This document shows, one piece after another, positions 8,343-15,424 of a DNA stretch of 24,833 nt. Below the pieces are notes generated by a model. That model saw only the letters and a program-made list of their open reading frames with translations, was not told the DNA's origin and made no database searches. This stretch comes from Prolixibacteraceae bacterium UBA6029 (GTDB lineage: Bacteria > Bacteroidota > Bacteroidia > Bacteroidales > Prolixibacteraceae): positions 1-24,833 of the forward strand of contig DIZL01000037.1 of NCBI GenBank assembly GCA_002429385.1. Reading direction: 5' to 3'. How positions within the stretch are numbered: position 1 is the stretch's first letter; the number at the start of each line of letters is the position of its first letter. The position numbers and the translations under genes were made by a program.

Positions 8343-8691
8343 TTGAACTTTCCATTAAGTTATAATCCTCAAATTCATCTCCATTGGCAAAGGCTTTAAT
8401 ATAGAGTATGTCTCGTATGTTTTTAGTTTCTTGATTGACAATATCTCTGGTTTTAAAATCAATCAGGTTTTGATTGATTTGATTTTTCAATTTGAGAAAT
8501 TCTTCTTCAGAAATCAAACCCGCTTTTTTTTCGAGAACAATATTTGCTATGTTATTGCTGAGCGAATTCCAAAAAACAAAAAAATCACTTTGTATCCAGT
8601 ACAATGTTTTTGTTATTACAGTATCATTGAATAATGTAATATCAATCGTTAGTTGAATCTTGTTATCTGCAATTGGGTCAAAACTAATCAT
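8335..8691 (-). CDS. hxsD: His-Xaa-Ser system protein HxsD
   Basis: A 118-residue cytoplasmic protein with no signal peptide or membrane segment. It starts MISFDPIADNKIQLTIDITL, a beta-rich N-terminus, followed by a YW-x(4)-F aromatic patch and a helical half (LISEEEFLKLKNQINQNL). I identify it by its place between hxsA and hxsB and by its size and N-terminus, which fit the small HxsD family. It could be a recognition or chaperone protein presenting HxsA to the maturases, as small partner proteins do in other peptide-modification systems; that is inference. The start lies 4 bp after the hxsA stop and the end overlaps hxsB by 8 nt. Confidence 0.75.
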   Translation of the reverse strand: MISFDPIADNKIQLTIDITLFNDTVITKTLYWIQSDFFVFWNSLSNNIANIVLEKKAGLISEEEFLKLKNQINQNLIDFKTRDIVNQETKNIRDILYIKAFANGDEFEDYNLMESSNV

Positions 8692-8695
8692 CCTT

Positions 8696-9352
8696 TTAAT
8701 TCTTTAAATAATAAACTGTTCTTGAACCAACGATTCCATCAGAATCTATTAGAACAGATTTCTGAAATGCAATAACAGCCTTTTTAATTTCTTCGTCAAA
8801 TAGCATACTTCTATCGTTTTCCACCTCTTCAAGGAATTTTTTTTCAATCAGTACCTTCTTTAGTTGATAAACATCGTTCCCAGTCATTCCTTTTTTCAAA
8901 ATCCGATCTCCTAAATTAATTATTGTAACAGAATTTAATGTTTCAGAAGTAGGTATAAAATCTGAATTGGTAACTCCTGAATTAATCTGAGTTGTAGAGT
9001 TTGTATTATTAGTTGTTATAGCTGGTGATGCAGTTCTGCTATAATTCGAGGAGGGTGTGCTGTAAGAACTGCCTGAATATGTTGAACTTGATCTATGAGA
9101 TGCATGAGAAGCGTGAGACGCATGAGAAGCATGACTACTATGCCCAGCAATTAAATAAGAATCATCACTTTGGAATTTCAGGATAAACTTCTGTGAATTT
9201 TCTTTTTTTGCTATCACTTCATCTTGGCTGATATCTTTTACTTTTAACTTGGTAAAGTCGTAAGTTGAAGCATCTGTACTATTAGAAGCAAGTAGTGAAG
9301 AAATTGAGCCTAAAAAAATTCCTTTTAATAATGTTTGAAAATGTTTTTTCAT
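8696..9352 (-). CDS. hxsA: His-Xaa-Ser repeat precursor HxsA with C-terminal peptidoglycan-binding-like domain
   Basis: A 218-residue exported protein and the presumed target of the two radical SAM maturases. Residues 1-28 are a signal sequence (MKKHFQTLLKG, then a small hydrophobic core, cleavage near A22 or A28). Residues 71-88 are six tandem His-Xaa-Ser tripeptides: HSS, four HAS, HRS. A Ser/Thr/Asn-rich linker with scattered Tyr follows (about 89-140). Residues about 146-217 (LKKGMTGNDVYQLKKVL...DEEIKKAVIAFQKS...DSDGIVGSRTV) match the PG_binding_1 pattern. The whole suggests a modified His/Ser strip displayed between the membrane and a cell-wall anchor. It is the first gene of the unit, and the other three follow at once. 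The tripeptide array is the family hallmark, so I am confident in the name. What modification it receives is unknown. Confidence 0.88.
   Translation of the reverse strand: MKKHFQTLLKGIFLGSISSLLASNSTDASTYDFTKLKVKDISQDEVIAKKENSQKFILKFQSDDSYLIAGHSSHASHASHASHASHRSSSTYSGSSYSTPSSNYSRTASPAITTNNTNSTTQINSGVTNSDFIPTSETLNSVTIINLGDRILKKGMTGNDVYQLKKVLIEKKFLEEVENDRSMLFDEEIKKAVIAFQKSVLIDSDGIVGSRTVYYLKN
9089..9142 (-). repeat. Six tandem HxS tripeptide codons in hxsA
   Basis: Eighteen codons encode HSS-(HAS)4-HRS. The four HAS units use different synonymous codons: CAT GCT TCT, CAT GCG TCT, CAC GCT TCT, CAT GCA TCT. Identical protein repeats with varied codons suggest that the peptide sequence is what is conserved rather than a recent DNA slippage event. 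Confidence 0.93.
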
Positions 9353-9717
9353 TGGTTTTGGATTATAATAATAGAGTTAAATATAAAGAAATTAAATTAA
9401 ATAAATAAGATATAATCTCATCTGGAAGAATGAATTCAAGAGCTAATCATTCAAGTATCTTACAGGAAGTTCAAAATTAACATTTAATTTCTTTGATAAA
9501 ATTCTAAAAATGCCGAATCTCATTTTAAAATGAATAGCTAACAGTAGAAAAGAACTACAGAACTTTTGAAATCACCAAAATAAGACATCCGAAACTAACA
9601 TTTTCTATTATGAAAGCATTCGCTGAAGTGCCGTTTGTAAGAAAATTGGAAGAGATTACAACCGACATAGCAAGCTTTGATAATATCTAAACTAATGGCT
9701 CTATCTTACACCTCATT
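9353..9717. other. Intergenic region between the secretion cluster and the hxs operon
   Basis: This 365-bp AT-rich stretch should hold the hxsA promoter. The nearest candidate on the minus strand is TATATTTA (9385-9378), one mismatch from TAnnTTTG, about 25 nt before the hxsA start, but no good -33 element lies at the right distance. A second, exact TAnnTTTG match (TAATTTTG) is at 9479-9472, also without a clear -33. A perfect 14-bp palindrome, tcattttaaaatga, is at 9520-9533. A 26-codon + strand frame at 9610-9690 (MKAFAEVPFVRKLEEITTDI...) has protein-like composition and may be a gene remnant; I do not recognise it. No clear terminator for gspE was found. Confidence 0.4.
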
Positions 9718-11112
9718 TTACAGCAAATAACTCAAAATTTCATCCAGTGAGGTTTGCCCACTGATAACTAATTCGAGAGCACTATCTTTTAATGATTGGA
9801 AACGAAGGTCAGTCACTGACAGATTATTATATTTAATCTTTTCGGCTATGTCGGATGTAATCGGAATTAGTTCGTATATGGCCTTACGCCCTTGGTAACC
9901 TGTAAAATAGCATTGTTCGCATCCAACTGCCCGGTAGTGTGTTTTAATTTCAAGTTTGTTCGTCCCGGGCAGTAAAACATTCGAAAAGGATTCTTCCTGC
10001 TTGCAATGAGGGCAAAGTAAACGAACAAGCCGCTGGGCCATCGAAAGGCTCAATGTGCTTGAAACAAGATATGGTGGAATATCCATATCGAGTAATCGGG
10101 AAATAGTACCGTATGCTGAATTTGTGTGAAGAGTAGAGAAGACCAGGTGCCCGGTTAATGCAGCACGAATGGCCATTTGAGCCGATTCTTTGTCCCTGAT
10201 TTCGCCCAACATGATAATGTCGGGGTCCTGACGTAAAAAAGTACGCAATGCAGCAGCAAAACTAAATCCGATATCATCCTTTACCTGAACCTGGTTGATT
10301 CCATCGAGCGTATATTCAATTGGGTCTTCAACGGTCATAATATTCACGTTTTCTTTATTCAGGAATTTCAGACTGGCATATAATGTAGTTGTTTTACCCG
10401 ATCCGGTTGGACCACTAATCAGGATAATCCCGTATGGTTTTTGAATAGCAGTCAGGTAATGGCTAAGTTGGTCGGGGGCAAACCCAAGCCTATCTAATAT
10501 GATGCTATCCATATTGTTGTTCAAGAGGCGTAAAACAACTTTCTCTCCATAAAGGGTTGGCATGACCGAAACACGGATGTCCGTCTTGTCATTGTCCTGT
10601 TTGAAGATAATCCGTCCGTCTTGCGGTAGCCTTTTTTCTGCAATATCCAAATGCGCCTGTATCTTAATTCGGTTCACCAGGGCAGGGTACTTCTCTTTAC
10701 TGAAACGATACCGTTCGGCAAGTTTACCATCAACCCTGAAACGGATGCGACATTCCTGTTCGTAAGTTTCAACATGAATATCACTTGAATTTAAAGCACG
10801 GGCCTCGCTGATTATTTTTGGCAGAAAATCGTTAAAATCGTTACTAAAATGGCTGATGCCCGCTTTTGCCTTAGCATTTACCGGGTAATATGTAATCAAC
10901 AATTTTCTTAATTCCGTTTCATCAATTTCTTCCAAAATAATTGTTTTCCCGTAAAGTAATTCCAGTTCCTCCTCAATGAGGGAATCATTCTTTAAACAGT
11001 AAAAAGAGATTTCATCATTATCGACACGTTGTGGCATAATGTTGTAATGCCATGCCTGATCAGCCGTGATCAGTTCGACACAATTTTTATCAATTAACAG
11101 TTCTTCTTCCAT
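9718..11112 (-). CDS. gspE: Type II secretion ATPase GspE (PulE/PilB family)
   Basis: A 464-residue cytoplasmic hexameric ATPase that powers pseudopilus assembly. An N-terminal docking region (about 1-85) precedes the catalytic core. Walker A is GPTGSGKTT at 234-242, the Asp box around VEDPIEY at 261-267, Walker B DIIMLGEIRD at 298-307, and the His box TGHLVFSTLHTN at 320-331. The tetracysteine zinc site is C367-x2-C370...C398-x2-C401, which is typical of GspE/PilB and absent from PilT retraction ATPases. The N-terminal domain is short compared with many GspE proteins. It is the last gene of the cluster, 12 bp after the prepilin peptidase gene. With no pilT-like gene beside it, a secretion role is favoured over twitching. 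Confidence 0.95.
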   Translation of the reverse strand: MEEELLIDKNCVELITADQAWHYNIMPQRVDNDEISFYCLKNDSLIEEELELLYGKTIILEEIDETELRKLLITYYPVNAKAKAGISHFSNDFNDFLPKIISEARALNSSDIHVETYEQECRIRFRVDGKLAERYRFSKEKYPALVNRIKIQAHLDIAEKRLPQDGRIIFKQDNDKTDIRVSVMPTLYGEKVVLRLLNNNMDSIILDRLGFAPDQLSHYLTAIQKPYGIILISGPTGSGKTTTLYASLKFLNKENVNIMTVEDPIEYTLDGINQVQVKDDIGFSFAAALRTFLRQDPDIIMLGEIRDKESAQMAIRAALTGHLVFSTLHTNSAYGTISRLLDMDIPPYLVSSTLSLSMAQRLVRLLCPHCKQEESFSNVLLPGTNKLEIKTHYRAVGCEQCYFTGYQGRKAIYELIPITSDIAEKIKYNNLSVTDLRFQSLKDSALELVISGQTSLDEILSYLL

Positions 11113-11124
11113 AAACAGTATGCA

Positions 11125-11631
11125 TTAAAAAAGAGGGAAATAATCAACCTGCATTTTAAGGAATCCCAGTGAATCGGCACATAATAATATTGAAAGTACC
11201 AGCGATTGAATTCCTGCCAAGGGGATGGTTTTAATCCTCAATTTCTGAAAATTATTGAACAAATAATAGATTAACGAGATCACCAGTGAAAAAATAAAAA
11301 CCACAATCATATTAACCGGTGAAAAATTAATCACAAATGCAGGCAATATTAACACGTCCCCCCATCCAACCGAAGCTTTTAACTTTAATACCGCAAAGTG
11401 ACTATATATCAGTAAATAATAAATTACAAGTAAGCATATTACCGCAATAAGAATGCAGGAGTTGATGATGATAAAATCAATATTCAGCAATATTCTGTTA
11501 GTCAGTACTGCTATCAGCAGCAGACCATACAGTATAAAGTAGGTGAGCAGGTATACCTCCCTTTCTTTAAAGTCCTGATAACAAATACTTAGAAATGTAA
11601 TCAGTATTAAAACCGGAAATGCGACTGACAT
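11125..11631 (-). CDS. Prepilin peptidase, A24 family, single-domain
   Basis: A 168-residue polytopic membrane aspartyl protease that should cleave the leaders of the pseudopilins encoded upstream. The two catalytic aspartates are visible in YQDFKEREVY (about residue 20) and in the GxGD-type motif VGWGDVLILPAF (about residue 92). Roughly six hydrophobic segments cover the rest. It lacks the N-terminal methyltransferase domain with its cysteine pairs found in proteobacterial PilD/GspO, so it is a peptidase-only form. Its ATG shares one base with the gspG stop (TAATG), coupling it to its substrate gene. The assignment is secure from motifs and context. Confidence 0.9.
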   Translation of the reverse strand: MSVAFPVLILITFLSICYQDFKEREVYLLTYFILYGLLLIAVLTNRILLNIDFIIINSCILIAVICLLVIYYLLIYSHFAVLKLKASVGWGDVLILPAFVINFSPVNMIVVFIFSLVISLIYYLFNNFQKLRIKTIPLAGIQSLVLSILLCADSLGFLKMQVDYFPLF

Positions 11632-12041
11632 TAATCTTTGGTAACTTCGATTAGTTTTTTATCCTGGTCAATTTCCCAAACATTAAAAATTCCATCGCCA
11701 TCAAAATCTGCAACAGCAGTAGCCCTTGCTTTAAAATGAGTCATTGTAGCTTCAATAATTTCAATTTTGTAATTTGCATTGCCATCCTGGGTCACCAATT
11801 TTTCCTGTTCAAAACCAATTTCATTGAAATCGGCAGAATATTTTGAATACATGTAAAAATAGTTCTTCTCAAGATTTTGTAAATGCGTTAACTGCATTTT
11901 TGCTTCTGTGGCTTTGGCCCGGGATATAAGGGGCATCAGGTTAGGTAATGCGATAAGTATCAGGATACCAATTATAACTAATACAACAAGCAACTCAGAG
12001 AGGGTATAAGCCTTAACTTTTGTTAATTTCAGTTTAATCAT
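11631..12041 (-). CDS. gspG: Major pseudopilin GspG
   Basis: A 136-residue type IV pilin-like protein. The leader ends KVKA and cleavage is expected before YTLSELLVVLVIIGILILIA, with Glu5 of the mature protein present. The hydrophobic N-terminal helix is followed by the polar LISRAKATEAKMQLTHLQNLEKNYF helix typical of GspG. A C-terminal calcium-site-like loop, DFDGDGIFNVWEID (about residues 113-126), matches the Ca-binding region of GspG. It is thus the best candidate for the main pseudopilus subunit. It has its own promoter-like element and stands 124 bp after gspF, which would allow higher expression than its neighbours. Position -1 of the leader is Ala rather than the usual Gly. Confidence 0.92.
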   Translation of the reverse strand: MIKLKLTKVKAYTLSELLVVLVIIGILILIALPNLMPLISRAKATEAKMQLTHLQNLEKNYFYMYSKYSADFNEIGFEQEKLVTQDGNANYKIEIIEATMTHFKARATAVADFDGDGIFNVWEIDQDKKLIEVTKD

Positions 12042-12061
12042 GGTGCGAAAAGGTTAATGTT

Positions 12062-12069
12062 CAAATATA
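12062..12069 (-). promoter_or_regulatory. Internal -7 promoter element upstream of gspG
   Basis: TATATTTG on the minus strand (12069-12062) matches TAnnTTTG exactly and lies 20 bp before the gspG ATG. The expected -33 position reads TTA rather than TTG, so it is only a partial promoter. It sits in the single sizeable non-coding gap (12042-12165) within the second half of the cluster, where most other joints overlap. Confidence 0.5.
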
Positions 12070-12165
12070 CAATATTATGTCCATATAATTAATAATTATC
12101 AATAAATAATGATCCTAAGATCAGTAAATTCGTAAAAATTATTCTTTTGCATAAACCTTCATCGT

Positions 12166-13290
12166 TTAAAACATAGTGTTGCTCATTTGGAACATTGGAA
12201 GATACATAGCAATAAGAATTACAGCCACAAATAATCCGATAAAAATGATCAAGATAGGTTCAAGTATTGTATTTAATAGTGCAACCTTATGCTGAACTTC
12301 CTCTGAATATTGCCTGCTTAGAGTCTCATAAATTTCATTTAACTTATTGACCTCCTCTCCCACTTTGGTCAGCGTAATTAGTTTTCCGTCAAAAATAGTG
12401 TACTCCCTAAATGATTCATGAAGCAGTTTTCCGTTGACTAATTCTTTTTCAATTTGACTTAAGGCTACCTCAAAAGGATAAAATCCAATGATCTTTTGGA
12501 TCAGTTGAATGGATGTAACAATAGGAATACGGGAGGAATTCAACAGCGAAAATGTTTGGCAGAATTTGGCCAGATACATCTTCTTAATAATCGTTCTGAC
12601 TCCAGGTATTTTAAGAATTAATGATGATGTAATTCTTCGAAATGAATCTGTTTTCCTGACATAAAACAGTGAGAACCCGGTAATCGAAATAAACAGAACC
12701 ATTCCCCATAGATACTTCGAAATAAACTTTGAGGTAATAATCACCCCGCGAGTCAGAGCTGGAAGTTCACCGTGAAATCGTTTAAACAGTTCCTCAAACA
12801 TTGGAATGATAAAATTCATCATAAACAGGACCACTATAACTGCGGTGGAGATCACAAGAGTCGGGTATGAAAACGTATTGACCAGTTGCCTTTTCTGTTT
12901 AATACTTTCGGTAAAATGCTGATTAAGTTGTTTTAAAACAACAACCAGATTTCCGGTTTCTTCACCAATGCGGATGGTATGATATTCGTACATCGAAATC
13001 TTACCTGTCGATTGAAGGGCGTTTGATAAACTGACCCCCTTTATTAACTGATCATATACACTATCATAAAATTGCCTGGTTTTTTTATGACTTTCTTCAA
13101 TAAGAACCGTGAAGCTACTTTTTATATCAAGACCTGATCCAATCAGAATCCCTAATTCAGAGTATAAATCTTCCTTCTTTTTAGATGAAAATTCGCCTCT
13201 CCCAAACTGAATTTCCTTGCTTAATGCTTTTTTTAGTCCAAACACCTTTTGGTGTGCAGGTTTTTCAATATTTCGTAAATCAATACTCAA
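12166..13290 (-). CDS. gspF: Inner-membrane platform protein GspF (PulF/PilC family)
   Basis: A 374-residue polytopic platform that couples GspE to pseudopilin extraction. Two T2SSF domains are visible. The first (about 40-165) has LGILIGSGLDIKSSF, IRIGEETGNL and a first membrane segment near 143-163. The second (about 240-370) has FCQTFSLLNSSRIPIVTSIQ and LTKVGEEVNKL with a last membrane segment near 343-365. A third hydrophobic segment is at about 193-210. The paired GE-E motifs are family hallmarks. The start overlaps the upstream pseudopilin gene by 11 nt. Length is near the family norm, with a short N-terminal cytoplasmic tail. Confidence 0.94.
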   Translation of the reverse strand: MSIDLRNIEKPAHQKVFGLKKALSKEIQFGRGEFSSKKKEDLYSELGILIGSGLDIKSSFTVLIEESHKKTRQFYDSVYDQLIKGVSLSNALQSTGKISMYEYHTIRIGEETGNLVVVLKQLNQHFTESIKQKRQLVNTFSYPTLVISTAVIVVLFMMNFIIPMFEELFKRFHGELPALTRGVIITSKFISKYLWGMVLFISITGFSLFYVRKTDSFRRITSSLILKIPGVRTIIKKMYLAKFCQTFSLLNSSRIPIVTSIQLIQKIIGFYPFEVALSQIEKELVNGKLLHESFREYTIFDGKLITLTKVGEEVNKLNEIYETLSRQYSEEVQHKVALLNTILEPILIIFIGLFVAVILIAMYLPMFQMSNTMF

Positions 13291-13771
13291 AACTGATCTC
13301 CTTATTCTTTAATAATTGATTTAAAGGATAGCTCTTACTAAATGACATTTGGATTTCTTCGTCTTCTACCTTTATCTTTAGTGTCAAATGGATAACCCAA
13401 TTATTTTTTCCTATTGTTTCAAATTTGACCTGGCTTTCACCTGTAAACAGGGTGTCACTTTTCAAATTTATCTCTTTCAGGATGCAATCCTCATTAAACC
13501 GAAAGCTGGATTCTTTCCCCATGCGAAAAACAAGTATTTGTTTATCTTCAGCTATAATGGTATCCGCATAAAAGAAATCCATTTCGAGACCGGACTTAAG
13601 TAAAACAAGGTTTGAAAGTTGTTTTTGATACTCGTTTCGGAATTGACTCCCCATCATGTTGTAAGATAAATACAGAATCCCAACGACAAAAAATGACAAC
13701 ACCAAAGCGATCATGATCTCCAGCAAGGTGAATGCCTTTATTTTTGATGGGCCAGAAATTCGAAATAACAT
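13280..13771 (-). CDS. Minor pseudopilin, GspJ-like
   Basis: A 163-residue prepilin. The leader ends SKIKA and cleavage is expected before FTLLEIMIALVLSFFVVGIL, with Glu5 present. The globular part is beta-rich (about 70-150) with no cysteines. The order after a GspI-like gene and before gspF, and the size, fit GspJ, a minor pseudopilin of the tip complex. Minor pseudopilins diverge quickly, so I/J/H naming is tentative while pilin identity is firm. It overlaps gspF by 11 nt and follows the previous gene by 8 bp. Confidence 0.8.
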   Translation of the reverse strand: MLFRISGPSKIKAFTLLEIMIALVLSFFVVGILYLSYNMMGSQFRNEYQKQLSNLVLLKSGLEMDFFYADTIIAEDKQILVFRMGKESSFRFNEDCILKEINLKSDTLFTGESQVKFETIGKNNWVIHLTLKIKVEDEEIQMSFSKSYPLNQLLKNKEISFEY

Positions 13772-13779
13772 ATTTGTAC

Positions 13780-14184
13780 TTAGTTTTTATAAATTTGTTT
13801 ACCAGTTGCCGATAATTTACCCGATGCTAACCAAATCACTCTCATCCCTATTTTATGTCCGGCATTATCCAGTACCATATAGCTTATTCTGCTTATTCCC
13901 TGGATAGTATCATTTTTTTGTATAAACGACTCAAGTCTTAATGACCCTTTTTCATAACTGGAATCCTGTTTTATCGTGTTTGCATCAATGGTTGAAAGAA
14001 TAAATTGTGCCTTCTGTTTTAATCTTATATTGTTACTTCGCTGACTATTTACGATAACACTCATGGATATCCCAAAAATGATCATGCAGATTGCCAATGC
14101 AACGATCACTTCAACGATGGAGGAGGCTCGAAACTTCTTATGACAAAAATATTCAATAAACCTCTTCGACACATGCTTTTTCAT
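13780..14184 (-). CDS. Minor pseudopilin, GspI-like
   Basis: A 134-residue prepilin with a long basic leader (MKKHVSKRFIEYFCHKKFRA) and expected cleavage before SSIVEVIVALAICMIIFGIS, with Glu5 of the mature chain present. The short soluble part fits GspI or GspH. Its ATG overlaps the upstream GspK-like gene by 32 nt; no later Met precedes the pilin helix, so this start is needed. It probably joins the GspJ- and GspK-like proteins in the pseudopilus tip. The exact I/H assignment is tentative. Confidence 0.78.
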   Translation of the reverse strand: MKKHVSKRFIEYFCHKKFRASSIVEVIVALAICMIIFGISMSVIVNSQRSNNIRLKQKAQFILSTIDANTIKQDSSYEKGSLRLESFIQKNDTIQGISRISYMVLDNAGHKIGMRVIWLASGKLSATGKQIYKN

Positions 14185-15424
14185 TCGACTTGTTTATTAA
14201 CGAAATTCCACAATATTCCGCGGGTAACCTCTTGCTATCAATGCATACATCAACCAAGTAATTTTCATATAGCCCACTACTGCTGCTTTTTATGAATCCT
14301 GTGGTATAAAAACTACCAAAAAGAACACCATCAAAAGAAGAGTAGCCATTGCTGTATATTTGCCCGATCATTTGGCATCCTTGCTGGATGACCAGTATTT
14401 CTTTCCGATCACGAATATAGTGGGGAATAATAATCTCTCCCTGAAATTTGGTCCGGGATTTGACCACAATCTGATCGGTTTTATCCGAATTGTTCAAGTA
14501 CAACACAGATGGAACTTTTAATACCGACGATTCCCCGATCTCAATATAATGCTGGGCAAATAGCTGAACCTCGCCTTTAAATTGCTTGTCCACAACAATA
14601 GTATCGGCTAAAACGATACATCGGTGAATGCTACATGTATTTGAAATCAAAATTTTTGTTCCTGTTATAATAATATTTCCATCCAGGTATTTATCACTCA
14701 AACGATATTTATCCGGGCACCTAAGCACAAGGGTTTCATCATTAAAGGATACTGCAATAGAATCTTTCTTAAGAATGCTTAAAACAGTATGATCAGATGA
14801 TACATTAACCCTGGTTTTTAGCCTCTGATACCTTTCATCCCATTTCTCATTTAGTTTGGGTAAATTTTTACCCGCTTTAAAAGATTTTCCCTGTACTAAT
14901 GAATCCCTGCTATAACCAATACCGCTAACATACGATTTCCGTATCCCATTGCCGGGAAGGTAAGTATTGTTACCCAAATATGCCTTGCCCCCAATAGAAA
15001 GGTATTGCTTTGCTCCCGACAAATAAAGAGAAGGGATTAAATTATTCTTTGTAATATTATCAGCAAAAAGGTAAGTTTTTGACACCTGTAACAACCCTTT
15101 GCTTGAAACAATCTTCACCTTATCGTAAAATCCCCATTCCGAAATCTCAAAATTTGTACTATAAGTAGAATCCTGCAACAATTGAATTCCAAACTTTTGT
15201 TTATCAAATAGCTGAGCCTTGTTCTCCAATATGACAATAGCTGAATTAATATTATCAACCAATTGAGATTGTTTTTGGGAGGTATATACTTCAAGAGCAC
15301 TTAAACGAACAAACATTAAGAAAAGTGATAAACTCATCAGAATCAAAAGCGAAAACACAATGGTATATTGTAAGGCTCCTCCTTTGACTTTTAGTCCAAA
15401 TAATTTATTTATCCTTAACCACAT
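14153..15424 (-). CDS. GspK-like large minor pseudopilin with beta-helix-like passenger
   Basis: A protein of 423 residues from the chosen ATG at 15424-15422. The frame is open to an ATG at 15514, but that would lie 110 nt inside the upstream gene, whereas MWLRINKLFGLKVKGGAL gives a normal short basic leader. After KVKG there is a hydrophobic helix (ALQYTIVFSLLILMSLSLFLMF) that lacks Glu5, as GspK-type pseudopilins do. The large C-terminal part has many short beta-strand repeats (YLDGNIIITGTKILI, KFQGEIIIP, CQMIGQIYSNGYSSFDGV) that look like a parallel beta-helix, somewhat bactofilin-like, not the helical domain of classical GspK. Placement just before the GspI- and GspJ-like genes supports a tip role. 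The passenger fold is a guess from pattern. Confidence 0.65.
   Translation of the reverse strand: MWLRINKLFGLKVKGGALQYTIVFSLLILMSLSLFLMFVRLSALEVYTSQKQSQLVDNINSAIVILENKAQLFDKQKFGIQLLQDSTYSTNFEISEWGFYDKVKIVSSKGLLQVSKTYLFADNITKNNLIPSLYLSGAKQYLSIGGKAYLGNNTYLPGNGIRKSYVSGIGYSRDSLVQGKSFKAGKNLPKLNEKWDERYQRLKTRVNVSSDHTVLSILKKDSIAVSFNDETLVLRCPDKYRLSDKYLDGNIIITGTKILISNTCSIHRCIVLADTIVVDKQFKGEVQLFAQHYIEIGESSVLKVPSVLYLNNSDKTDQIVVKSRTKFQGEIIIPHYIRDRKEILVIQQGCQMIGQIYSNGYSSFDGVLFGSFYTTGFIKSSSSGLYENYLVDVCIDSKRLPAEYCGISLINKSNEKACVEEVY

Noticed and set aside
8696..9352. HxsA as a simple His-rich metal-storage protein
   Set aside because: The strict tripeptide spacing and linkage to two radical SAM genes fit the Hxs family better, though metal binding by the product is not excluded.
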